DNA from: Oscillospiraceae bacterium
Lineage (GTDB): Bacteria > Bacillota > Clostridia > Oscillospirales > Oscillospiraceae
Assembly (NCBI GenBank): GCA_902765595.1
Contig: CACXAQ010000039.1
Coordinates: 1 to 36,220, forward strand
Length of the DNA stretch: 36,220 bases
Direction of reading: 5' to 3'
Position 1 is the first letter of the stretch, and each line of letters opens with the position of its first letter. Position numbers and translations under genes: made by a program. Shown one piece after another: positions 21,233 through 29,212 of this stretch. The notes under the pieces were generated by a model. That model ran no database searches and was not told where the DNA came from. It saw nothing but the letters and a program-made list of their open reading frames with translations.

Positions 21233-22531
21233 ATGGAACAGACTCTCAATGAAAAACTGCTGGCCTTCCTGGCCGCCAGCCCCACCGCCTTTCACGCCTG
21301 CCGCAACCTGGCCGGGCGCCTGGAGGGGGAGGGCTACCGGGAGCTTTTGGAGCAGGAGGAATGGCAGCTGCAGCCCGGCGGGAAGTACTTCGTCCGCCGC
21401 AATGGCTCCGCGCTCATCGCCTTCCGCATCCCCACCGGCGGCGTCCGCGGCTTTCTGATGATGGCCGCCCATTCCGATTCCCCCAGCTTCAAGATCAAGG
21501 AACACGGGGCGGTGCCCACGGCGGGGATGTACACCCGCCTGAACGTGGAGAAATACGGCGGCATGCTCTGCTCCTCCTGGATGGATCGGCCCCTGTCCGT
21601 GGCGGGCCGGGTCGCGGTCCGGGAAGGGGAGCGGATCGTCCTGCGTCTGGTGAACGTGGACCGGGACCTGCTGCTGATCCCCAACGTGGCCATCCACATG
21701 GACCGCAGCGCCAACGACGGCAAGAAGTTCGATCCCAACGTGGACATGCTGCCTCTCTTCGGGGACGCCTCCGCCGAGGACAAGTTCGACGCCCTCATCG
21801 CGGAAGAAGTGGGCGCTCGCCCGGAGGACGTGCTGGCGAAGGACCTCTTCCTCTATCCCCGCACCCCCGGCACCGTCTGGGGCGCGAACGAAGAGTACCT
21901 GTCCTCGCCCCGGCTGGACGACCTGCAGTGCGTCTTCGGCTGCACGGAGGGCTTCCTCCGGGCGGGGGAGACGGAGGAGACCCCGGTGCTCTGCGTCTTC
22001 GACAACGAAGAGGTGGGCAGCGGCACCAAGCAGGGGGCGGACTCCAGCTTCCTGGAGGACGTGCTGGCCCGGATCACGGAGGGGACCGGCGGCAATCTCC
22101 GCCGCTGCCTCGCCAGGAGCTTCCTGGTCTCGGCGGACAACGCCCACGCCGTGCACCCCAATCACCCCGAGTATGCCGACCGGAACGACCGGCCCGAGAT
22201 GAACAAGGGTATTGTCGTAAAATACAACGCCAATCAGCGCTACACCACCGACGCGGTCTCTGCCGCCGCCTTTACGGAACTCTGCCGGGCGGCGGGGGTC
22301 CCCACCCAGCGCTTCACCAACCGGGCGGACCTGCCCGGCGGCTCCACGCTGGGGAACATCAGCACCGCCCATGTGTCCGTGGACTCGGTGGACATCGGTC
22401 TTGCCCAGCTGGCCATGCACTCGGCCTACGAGACGGCGGGCACAAAGGACACGGAGTATCTCGTCCGCGCGGCGGAGGCCTTTTTCCGCTGCCGCTTCAG
22501 CCGGGATGAGGACGGCATAAGCCTGCGATAA
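21233..22531 (+). CDS. apeB: M18 family aminopeptidase (aspartyl aminopeptidase type)
   Basis: Removes N-terminal (acidic or other) residues from peptides in the cytosol with two metal ions. The 432-residue protein shows the M18 set: AAHSDSPSFKIK near residue 80, SPRLDDLQCVF near 225, CVFDNEEVGSGTKQGA near 255, DNAHAVHPNHPEY near 305 and GSTLGNIS near 370. The ATG at 21233 is chosen because GGGGAGG (21220-21226) lies 6 bases upstream; two earlier in-frame ATGs overlap or precede that site. A plausible -10 (TATACT near 21200) exists with a weak -35. It runs 41 bases upstream of the beta-lactamase-like gene. Confidence 0.93.
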   Translation: MEQTLNEKLLAFLAASPTAFHACRNLAGRLEGEGYRELLEQEEWQLQPGGKYFVRRNGSALIAFRIPTGGVRGFLMMAAHSDSPSFKIKEHGAVPTAGMYTRLNVEKYGGMLCSSWMDRPLSVAGRVAVREGERIVLRLVNVDRDLLLIPNVAIHMDRSANDGKKFDPNVDMLPLFGDASAEDKFDALIAEEVGARPEDVLAKDLFLYPRTPGTVWGANEEYLSSPRLDDLQCVFGCTEGFLRAGETEETPVLCVFDNEEVGSGTKQGADSSFLEDVLARITEGTGGNLRRCLARSFLVSADNAHAVHPNHPEYADRNDRPEMNKGIVVKYNANQRYTTDAVSAAAFTELCRAAGVPTQRFTNRADLPGGSTLGNISTAHVSVDSVDIGLAQLAMHSAYETAGTKDTEYLVRAAEAFFRCRFSRDEDGISLR

Positions 22532-22572
22532 ACGAAAGAAAGAACAGACAATATAAGGGTGGAGGGATAAAG

Positions 22573-23757
22573 ATGAAAACGAGAAGATTCCTTTTACAGC
22601 TCCTTGCGCTGATGCTCTGCGCCGTGATGCTCCTGCCCCTGACTGCATGGGCGGACGGCGAGGAAGAGGACGTGATCGAAGAGGACCAGACGGGCTTTGC
22701 GCTCATTGACGCGTCCGCACTGCAGAAGATGGTGGAGGATTATCTGGAGTCCAAGGCATACCGGAAGGACCACGTCAGCATCGGCTACTGCTATCTGGAT
22801 ACCGGAGACACCTGGTACTATAACGGAGACACCTGGCGCTACAGTGCGGCCATGTACCGTCTGCCGCTGACGATGATCTATGCGGAGAAGGAGTATAACG
22901 GCGAGCTGACCCCGGATTCTGACTTGAAGGGCGTGAAGCTCCAGCAGGCGGAGGAGAACATCCTGGTCTACGGCAGCAACGACAACACCCACAAGCTGAT
23001 GGATCTCCTCGGCAATGAGAAGGACGTGCGCAAGCTGTACCAGGCCTATTCCGACCTGCCGGAGGAATACTACGATCCGGATTTCTATGATTACAGCTAC
23101 TTCACCGCCAACTTCACCACCGACGTGACCAAGACCCTCTATCGGGAGAGCGAGCGCTTCCCCGGCATCATCGAGCTGCTGAAGCGCTCCGACGACGGAA
23201 AGTACTTCGACCGGGCCCTGGGCGGAGAATATGAAGTCGCCCAGAAGACCGGCGTGTTCACCGACCGCCGCGGCGTGCAGTACAACAACGACACCGGCAT
23301 CATCTACACTGAGCACCCCTTCGTGCTGACGATCATGCTCCAGGACCTGGGCACGGACGACACCATCTGCCGGGAGCTGGCGGTCCTGTTCAAGGACTAC
23401 ACCCTGTCTCTGGACGAGGCCTATGCCGCCCTGCAGGAGAAGATCCAGCAGGCCCAGACGCCTGAGACGGAAGAACCCGAGACCGAGACGCCCGAGACGG
23501 AAGCGCCCGAGACGGAGGCGCCCGCGACCACCGAGCCCACGGCCACGGAGGCGCCCGCCGAGACGGAGCCCGAGGAACCCCAGGCCACGCAGGAGCCCGC
23601 AAAGGAGCAGAACACCGCCAAGAAGGGCACCGCGGCCCCCTATCTGCGCCTGGGCGTGATCCTGATCGCGGCGGCCCTGTTCGTCATCCTGCTGCTGGGC
23701 CAGATCGTCCAGCTGATCCTGCGCGGGAAAGCGCGGCGCGAGGACGATCAGGATTGA
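22573..23757 (+). CDS. Membrane-anchored beta-lactamase-like protein, catalytically degenerate
   Basis: The 394-residue protein has a signal peptide (1-27), a serine-hydrolase/class A beta-lactamase-like domain (about 45-285), a Glu/Thr/Pro repeat stalk (about 295-350, repeated PETE/APETE) and one C-terminal membrane helix (about 358-382) with a basic end, so the domain would stand outside the membrane. The position of the catalytic SxxK motif reads A93-M-Y-R96 (in SAAMYRLPL): both the nucleophilic serine and the lysine are replaced. The SDN-like element (GSNDNTHKL near 136) and the KTG triad (QKTGVF near 225) remain. A binding or sensing rather than hydrolytic role is inferred. GGAGGG precedes the ATG. 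It is probably co-transcribed with the M18 gene and the lipoprotein gene that follows. Confidence 0.82.
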   Translation: MKTRRFLLQLLALMLCAVMLLPLTAWADGEEEDVIEEDQTGFALIDASALQKMVEDYLESKAYRKDHVSIGYCYLDTGDTWYYNGDTWRYSAAMYRLPLTMIYAEKEYNGELTPDSDLKGVKLQQAEENILVYGSNDNTHKLMDLLGNEKDVRKLYQAYSDLPEEYYDPDFYDYSYFTANFTTDVTKTLYRESERFPGIIELLKRSDDGKYFDRALGGEYEVAQKTGVFTDRRGVQYNNDTGIIYTEHPFVLTIMLQDLGTDDTICRELAVLFKDYTLSLDEAYAALQEKIQQAQTPETEEPETETPETEAPETEAPATTEPTATEAPAETEPEEPQATQEPAKEQNTAKKGTAAPYLRLGVILIAAALFVILLLGQIVQLILRGKARREDDQD

Positions 23758-23782
23758 TCAAACAGCAAAAGGTCGAGATCGC

Positions 23783-24583
23783 ATGAAAAGAATCCTCTGT
23801 ATCCTTCTGGCCTTGGCGCTGTGCCTGTGCCTGTGCGGCTGCGGCGGCAGCTCCCGGGAAGTCCGGACGGTGACGGTCCTGGTGGAACAGGACTATTCCC
23901 TGGCCTTCCGCACCGGAGACCCCACCGCCTACTACGTGGTCGCCGCCATTGAGGCGCTGAACGCGGAGGGCAAGGTGGATGAGCTTTCCGTCAAGTGGTT
24001 CGGGACGCGGCTCGTCTCCTTCGGGGACGACGGCGAAGCCCTGGGCAAGCTGGATCCCGCCGAGCCGCGCAGCTTCATCATCGGCGTGGACACCAACTCC
24101 TTCCCCATGGCCTATCTCACCAACGGCCAGTGCTGGGGCTTCGATATCGAGCTGGCTACCGCTGTGTGCGAGCTGCTGGGCTGGGAACTGAAGATCCAGT
24201 CCATCGAAAAGGAAGACGTCTACATCGAGCTCTCCTCCGGCAATATCGACTGCGCCTGGGGCGGCATCGCCCTGGATCCGCAGGAGGTGGCCGACGGAAA
24301 GATCGCCCAGTACGGGCCCTATGTCCACAATGACATCGTGATCGCCAAGCGCGGCGACGCCTTTATCGAGAACAAGTACATGCTGGCCAACAAGGCCCTG
24401 GCCATGTGCTCCACCCAGGAGGCCATGGACGCGCTGCAGACGGACCCCGGAATCGTGGACCGGCTGGGGCAGATCTCCCGGCTGGCCGGCGGCACCACCG
24501 AGTGCTTCCAGTATCTCTACCAGGGCAGGAGCGATGTGATCCTGACAGACACCACCGCCATCTACTACTTCAACTGCCACTGA
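23783..24583 (+). CDS. Solute-binding lipoprotein (family 3), apparently circularly permuted
   Basis: The 266-residue protein has a signal peptide with lipobox L17-C-G-C20, so it would be lipid-anchored. Residues about 30-80 (DYSLAFRTGDP, AIEALNAEGKVDELSVKWFG) look like the extreme C-terminal segment of amino-acid binding proteins (GlnH type: YGIAF.KG....ALK.L..NG....I..KWFG). Residues 98-266 then give the normal N-terminal and middle part (IIGVDTNSFPMAY, GFDIELATAVCELLGW, IDCAWGGIALDP, YGPYVHNDIVI, DVILTDTTAIYYF) and the protein stops where the usual C-terminal segment would begin. All parts of the fold are present in rotated order. No permease or ATPase gene is adjacent. AGGTCGAGA precedes the ATG; a strong terminator follows. 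Confidence 0.85.
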   Translation: MKRILCILLALALCLCLCGCGGSSREVRTVTVLVEQDYSLAFRTGDPTAYYVVAAIEALNAEGKVDELSVKWFGTRLVSFGDDGEALGKLDPAEPRSFIIGVDTNSFPMAYLTNGQCWGFDIELATAVCELLGWELKIQSIEKEDVYIELSSGNIDCAWGGIALDPQEVADGKIAQYGPYVHNDIVIAKRGDAFIENKYMLANKALAMCSTQEAMDALQTDPGIVDRLGQISRLAGGTTECFQYLYQGRSDVILTDTTAIYYFNCH

Positions 24584-24601
24584 GCTGAATCGCCAATCCA
24601 A

Positions 24602-24639
24602 AAGCTTCCCCCCGAAAGCATTCGGGGGGAAGCTTTTTT
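24602..24639 (+). terminator. Intrinsic terminator after the lipoprotein gene
   Basis: Perfect 15-bp stem AAGCTTCCCCCCGAA/TTCGGGGGGAAGCTT with a 4-base loop followed by a T-run to 24639. Confidence 0.92.
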
Positions 24640-24661
24640 CGGAAAGGCAGGGGCAAAGCGG

Positions 24662-24690
24662 TTGACCTGGGGCGCTTTTGATGGTAGAAT
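24662..24690 (+). promoter_or_regulatory. Promoter of the methyltransferase pseudogene
   Basis: TTGACC (24662-24667), 17 bases, TAGAAT (24685-24690). Confidence 0.7.
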
Positions 24691-24726
24691 ACCATGAATT
24701 ATCATGCGGGTATTATGGAGTTTGCT

Positions 24727-25529
24727 ATGTGGATTTCCGATCAGTGGCAGGATTTTGAACTGCTGGATTGTTCAAAAGGAGAAAAACTGGAGCGCTGGGG
24801 AGACTATTATCTGGTCCGCCCGGACCCCCAGGCCATTTGGGATACGCCCCGGCGCAACCCCCATTGGAGCGATCGGGACGCCCGCTATCGCCGCAGCGAG
24901 AGCGGCGGCGGCAGCTGGGATAAGGGCAGCCTCCCCGCCGAGTGGATCATCCGGTATAAGGAGCTGCGCTTCCACGTCAAGCCCATGAACTTCAAGCACA
25001 CGGGCCTCTTTCCCGAGCAGGCCGCCAACTGGGACTGGGCCATGGCGAAGATCCGGGGGGCCGGCCGGCCCATCCGGGTGCTGAACCTGTTTGCCTACAC
25101 CGGCGCCGCCACCGTGGCCTGCGCCAAGGCCGGGGCGGAGGTCTGCCATGTGGACGCGGCCAAGGGCATGGTGGCCTGGGGCAAGGAAAACGCCGCCGCC
25201 TCCGGCTTGTCGGACGCCCCCATCCGCTGGATCGTGGACGACTGCGCCAAGTTCGTGGAGCGGGAGATCCGCCGGGGCAAGCGCTACGACGCCATCATCA
25301 TGGACCCGCCCTCCTACGGGCGCGGCCCCGGGGGCGAGGTGTGGAAGCTGGAGTCGTGATCATCAACTCCTACACCACGGGGCTGGCCCCCTCGGTGCTG
25401 AGCTATGTGACCGAGAGCATCTTTACCAAAAAATTCGGCGGCCGCTCCGACAGCCAGGAGCTGGGCCTGCCGGTGACGGATACGGGCCTGGTGCTCCCCT
25501 GCGGAGCAACCTGCCGTTGGGAAAGCTGA
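24727..25529 (+). pseudogene. Class I SAM-dependent methyltransferase (RlmI/RlmK-like), broken by an internal deletion
   Basis: From ATG 24727 (GGAG 6 bases upstream) the frame encodes a PF10672-type rRNA methyltransferase: N-terminal part, SAM site VLNLFAYTGAATVACAKAGA, and the catalytic DPPSYGRG motif. Shortly after, at GEVWKLE (about 25350), it hits TGA at 25357. The family's C-terminal part (VIINSYTTGLAPSVLSY ... LPCGATCRWES) continues in another frame from about 25353 to a stop at 25527-25529. The usual 20 or so residues between these two parts are missing, so an internal deletion of some tens of bases that changed the frame is the best reading. The catalytic core is intact but the C-terminal strands are lost. 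A sequencing or assembly error is the alternative. Confidence 0.85.
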
Positions 25530-25863
25530 CTTCCGCTGCCGGTGGCAGAGGAAGGAAGGCAGCTTTCTCCGCAGCGGTCGAAAAACACGAGGAATTGTGG
25601 CCTTGCGCTGCCTGCGGCAGAAGAAGCAAGGACACAATTTCCGCAGCCGCGCCGTTGGCGGGCCGTGGCGAAGCAGGCCCGGGAACGGCAAATGCGGCAA
25701 GGTGAAAAAGCGTAAGCCCGAAGTGGTTTTCGGGCACCGCAAGGCGGCAAAAGCTGACTTCCCCCTGCTTCCCCCTGGGGGGAAGGGGCGCGAAGCGCCG
25801 ATAGGGGAGATCATCACAGGCCCTCTCAGTCTGCTTTGCAGACAGCTTCCCCCGAAGGGGGAG
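25522..25863. repeat. Intergenic hairpin array, element E
   Basis: At least six inverted repeats in series: AAAGCTG...CAGCTTT (25522-25566); GGAATTGTG-GCCTTGC...GCAAGG-CACAATTTCC (25591-25642); GCCGTTGGCGGGCC...GGCCCGGGAACGGC (25651-25689); CCCGAA...TTCGGG (25717-25734); CTTCCCCC/GGGGGAAG (about 25768-25785) with GGCGC/GCGCC next to it; GTCTGC/GCAGAC (25829-25843) and CTTCCCCC/GGGGGAG (25846-25863). The phrase AAAGCTGACTTCC occurs at both ends. The last part, CTCTCAGTCTGC...GCAGACAGC followed by a C/G stem, resembles a repeat I associate with gut clostridial genomes. No gene is present; the broken methyltransferase stop lies in the first hairpin. Confidence 0.75.
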
Positions 25864-25886
25864 CCATGAACGAAGGAACAGAAGCT

Positions 25887-26744
25887 ATGGAACCGATCAT
25901 TCGATTTGAAAACGTACATTTTACCTACCCCGAGGAGGAGCAGGAGAGCCTGCGCGGCATCGATCTCAGCATCACCGAGGGGAGCTTTGTAGCGGTCCTT
26001 GGGCATAACGGCTCGGGGAAATCCACCCTGGCCAAGCACATGAACGCCATCCTTGTCCCCACGGAGGGGAGAGTGCTGGTGCGGGGCATGGACAGCTCCG
26101 ACGAGGAGCATCTCCTGGACATCCGGCGCACGGTGGGCATGGTTTTCCAGAACCCGGACAACCAGATCGTGGCCAATGTGGTGGAGGACGACGTGGCCTT
26201 CGCCCCGGAAAACCTGGGCATCCCCTCCCGGCAGATCCGGGAGCGGGTGGACGCGGCGCTGCGGCAGGTGGGCATGTTTGAGCTGCGCATGCACGCGCCC
26301 CATCTGCTCTCCGGCGGCCAGAAGCAGCGGGTGGCCATTGCCGGCATCCTCGCCATGGAGCCCAAGGTGCTGGTGCTGGATGAGCCCACCGCCATGCTGG
26401 ACCCCCATGGGCGGGAGGAGGTCATCCAGACCGTCACGCGCCTGTGCCGGGAGAAGGGGATGACCGTGGTGCTCATCACCCACCACATGGAGGAGTGCAT
26501 CGGCGCAGACCGGCTCATTGTCATGTCAAACGGCTCCATCGTGGCCGACGGCAGCCCCGCCCAGGTCTTTTCCCAGGTGGAGCTGATGGAGCGGGAGGGC
26601 CTGGACGTGCCCGAGACCACCCGGGTGCTCCATGAACTGGGCCTGCCCACCGATGTGATGGACCCGGAGACCTGCGCCGAAAGAATCGCGGCCAAGCTGC
26701 GCGGATCCAGCGCAGCCAGCGAATATCCGATGAATGGGAGATAG
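25887..26744 (+). CDS. ecfA1: ECF transporter ATPase EcfA1
   Basis: One of the two ATPases of the shared energy-coupling module that drives vitamin uptake through exchangeable S components such as BioY and FolT. The 285-residue protein has Walker A GHNGSGKST (39-47), the Q-loop MVFQNPDNQ, signature LSGGQKQR, Walker B VLVLDEP and the H-loop THHMEE, and a C-terminal ECF extension. The ATG at 25887 (MEPIIRFENV) fits the family and has AAGGAA upstream; an ATG at 25866 right behind GGGGGAG, which is part of the repeat element, is the alternative. It is followed after 3 bases by ecfA2. No clear promoter was found; transcription may start in the hairpin array upstream. Confidence 0.93.
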   Translation: MEPIIRFENVHFTYPEEEQESLRGIDLSITEGSFVAVLGHNGSGKSTLAKHMNAILVPTEGRVLVRGMDSSDEEHLLDIRRTVGMVFQNPDNQIVANVVEDDVAFAPENLGIPSRQIRERVDAALRQVGMFELRMHAPHLLSGGQKQRVAIAGILAMEPKVLVLDEPTAMLDPHGREEVIQTVTRLCREKGMTVVLITHHMEECIGADRLIVMSNGSIVADGSPAQVFSQVELMEREGLDVPETTRVLHELGLPTDVMDPETCAERIAAKLRGSSAASEYPMNGR

Positions 26745-26747
26745 ACT

Positions 26748-27599
26748 ATGCCCGAACTTCGCGTGGAGGCTCTGACGCACGTTTACAGCGCAGGGACCCC
26801 CTTTGAGAAAACCGCCATTGAGAATATCAGCCTCACCGTCCCCCAGGGGCAGTTCGTGGGGCTGTTGGGCCATACCGGCTCCGGCAAATCCACCTTCATC
26901 CAGCACCTCAACGCCCTGCTGAAGCCTACCAGCGGCGCGGTTCTGGTGGATGGGGAGGACATCAATCGGGATAAAAAGACCCGCCGGGCCGTGAAAAACA
27001 AGGTAGGCCTGGTGTTTCAGTATCCGGAATACCAGCTTTTTGAAGAGACGGTCTACGCCGACATCGCCTTCGGCCCCAAAAACATGGGGCTGGATAAGGA
27101 GGAGATCGACCGGCGGGTGCGGGAGGCGGCCGGCTTTGTCGGCGTGGAGGAGGCGCTGCTGGAGCGCTCCCCCCTGGAGCTCTCCGGCGGCCAGAAGCGC
27201 CGTGTGGCCATCGCGGGCGTCATCGCCATGCGCCCGGGCATCCTGATCCTGGACGAGCCCACCGCGGGCCTGGACCCGGCGGGCTGCCGCCAGATCATGG
27301 CGAACATCCTCCGCTATCGGCAGGAGACCGGCGCCACCGTCATGATCGTCAGCCATAATATGGACGACGCCGCCCGCCTGACGGAGCGGCTCATCGTCTT
27401 TGACCATGGGCATGTGGCCATGGACGGCAGCCCGGAGGAGGTCTTCTCCCAGCCCGAGCGGCTGATGGAGATCGGCCTCTCCGTACCCCAGTCCACCCGC
27501 CTGGCCATGGCCCTGCGGGCCGCGGGGGTCCCCCTGGAGGGTCCCGTCTACACCCACCGGCAGCTGATGGCTGCGCTGAAGGAGGTGGGCGTATGCTGA
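26748..27599 (+). CDS. ecfA2: ECF transporter ATPase EcfA2
   Basis: The second ATPase of the ECF module, forming a heterodimer with EcfA1. The 283-residue protein carries Walker A GHTGSGKST, Q-loop VFQYPEYQLFEETV (the FQYPEYQLF form is typical of EcfA2), signature LSGGQKRR, Walker B ILILDEPTAGLDP and H-loop VSHNMDD. It starts 3 bases after ecfA1 and its last codons overlap the ecfT start (27593-27599), so translation is coupled. Confidence 0.95.
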   Translation: MPELRVEALTHVYSAGTPFEKTAIENISLTVPQGQFVGLLGHTGSGKSTFIQHLNALLKPTSGAVLVDGEDINRDKKTRRAVKNKVGLVFQYPEYQLFEETVYADIAFGPKNMGLDKEEIDRRVREAAGFVGVEEALLERSPLELSGGQKRRVAIAGVIAMRPGILILDEPTAGLDPAGCRQIMANILRYRQETGATVMIVSHNMDDAARLTERLIVFDHGHVAMDGSPEEVFSQPERLMEIGLSVPQSTRLAMALRAAGVPLEGPVYTHRQLMAALKEVGVC

Positions 27600-28390
27600 A
27601 GGACATCACCCTGGGCCAGTATTTCCCCGGCGATACCATCGTCCACCGGCTGGACCCCAGGACCAAGATCCTGGTGCTGATCCTCTACATCGTGGCCCTC
27701 TTCCTGGCCTCCGGCTGGGTGGGCTACGGTGTGATGATCGCGGTGACGGCGGTATGCATGCTGCTGTCCCACATCAAGCCAGCCAACATCTTCAAGGGCC
27801 TCAAGCCCATGCTCCTGATCATCGCCTTTACCGCGGCGCTGAATCTGTTTTATACCAAGGGCACGCCCGTGCTGCCCGGCTGGATCATCACCTGGGAGGG
27901 GATCGCCCAGGCGGTGAAGATGATCCTGCGCATCACGCTGCTCATCGCCGGCACCTTTCTTTTGACCTACACCACCAGCCCCATGGAGTTGACCGACGGC
28001 ATGGAGCGGCTGCTCAGCCCCCTCAAAAAGATCGGCCTGCCCATCCATGAGCTGACCATGATGATGTCCATGGCGCTGCGCTTCATCCCCACCCTCATCG
28101 AAGAGACGGACAAGATCATGTCCGCCCAGAAGGCCCGGGGCGCGGATTTCGAAAACGGTACGCTGGTCCAGCGGGCCAAGGCCCTGCTGCCCATCCTGGT
28201 GCCGCTGTTCGTGTCCTCCTTCCGGCGGGCGGACGAGCTGGCCGTGGCGATGGAGTGCCGCTGCTATCACGGCGGCAGCGGCCGCACCCGCATGAAGCAG
28301 CTGCACATGACCTGGCAGGACGGGGCGGCCATCCTGCTCTTTGCGCTGCTGCTGGCAGGCATGATCCTGCTGAAGCGCTTCGGCCTGTAA
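27593..28390 (+). CDS. ecfT: ECF transporter transmembrane protein EcfT
   Basis: The membrane scaffold linking the EcfA1-A2 ATPases to S components. The 265-residue protein has about five to six hydrophobic segments and the two coupling-helix motifs near SAQKARGADF (about 180) and ELAVAMECRCY (about 220), the latter a variant of the usual A-R-G triad (here E-C-R-C). The start overlaps ecfA2. truA follows after 12 bases. Confidence 0.94.
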   Translation: MLKDITLGQYFPGDTIVHRLDPRTKILVLILYIVALFLASGWVGYGVMIAVTAVCMLLSHIKPANIFKGLKPMLLIIAFTAALNLFYTKGTPVLPGWIITWEGIAQAVKMILRITLLIAGTFLLTYTTSPMELTDGMERLLSPLKKIGLPIHELTMMMSMALRFIPTLIEETDKIMSAQKARGADFENGTLVQRAKALLPILVPLFVSSFRRADELAVAMECRCYHGGSGRTRMKQLHMTWQDGAAILLFALLLAGMILLKRFGL

Positions 28391-28402
28391 ACAGAGGGAA
28401 AC

Positions 28403-29167
28403 ATGAGAAACATCGCCTTACGCCTGAGCTATGACGGCAGCGCCTATCATGGCTGGCAGGTGCAGAAAAACGAGATCACCGTGGCGGAGACCCTGGAGAC
28501 GGCTCTGAGCAAGATCTGCGGCCACCCGGTCAAGACCGTGGGCTGCGGGAGGACCGACGCCGGGGTCCACGCCCGGCGCTACTGCGCCAATTTTCGGACC
28601 GACTGCCGCATCCCCATCGACCGCTTCCCCCTGGCGGTGAATTCCCGCCTCCCGGGCGATATTTCCGTATCGGACGCGGTGGAGGCCGGGGAGGACTTCA
28701 ACGCCATCGGCTCCTGCATCAAAAAAGAATACGTCTATCAGATCTGGAACAGCCCGATCCCGGATCCCTTTCTGGAAAAACGGGCATGCTTTTATCCCCA
28801 GCATCTGGATCTGGAGCTGATGCAGGCGGCGGCCCGGGCCTTTGAGGGCACCCACGATTTCCGCGCGGTGCGCAGCCTTGGGACCGAGACCAAAACCACC
28901 GTCCGCACGGTCCACTGGTGCCGGGCGGAAAAGACGGGGGATCTGATCACCGTCGCCATCTGCGCCGACGGCTTTCTGTACAACATGTGCCGGGCCATGG
29001 TGGGCACCATGGTCTACGCCTCCTACGGAAAGTTCCTGCCGGAGGAGATCCCGTCGCTGCTGGAGAAAGGGGACCGGCGTCTCACCGGGCCCACCATGCC
29101 GCCCCAGGGCCTGTACCTCAACCGGATCTGGTATGAGGGGCCCGTGGGGGACATGATGGCAAAATGA
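28403..29167 (+). CDS. truA: tRNA pseudouridine(38-40) synthase TruA
   Basis: Converts U38-U40 of the tRNA anticodon arm to pseudouridine. The 254-residue protein starts LRLSYDGSAYHGWQ and has the catalytic aspartate in GRTDAGVHA (near residue 52) and the late FLYNMCRAMVGT motif. It is the fourth gene of the ecfA1-ecfA2-ecfT-truA operon, a widespread order in Firmicutes, where rplM-rpsI often follows; here the palindromic element B follows instead. AGAGGGAA precedes the ATG. Confidence 0.96.
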   Translation: MRNIALRLSYDGSAYHGWQVQKNEITVAETLETALSKICGHPVKTVGCGRTDAGVHARRYCANFRTDCRIPIDRFPLAVNSRLPGDISVSDAVEAGEDFNAIGSCIKKEYVYQIWNSPIPDPFLEKRACFYPQHLDLELMQAAARAFEGTHDFRAVRSLGTETKTTVRTVHWCRAEKTGDLITVAICADGFLYNMCRAMVGTMVYASYGKFLPEEIPSLLEKGDRRLTGPTMPPQGLYLNRIWYEGPVGDMMAK

Positions 29168-29212
29168 GGGCCTGACTTCACAATTCTTAGGTTTATTTGT
29201 TCACAATTGGGT

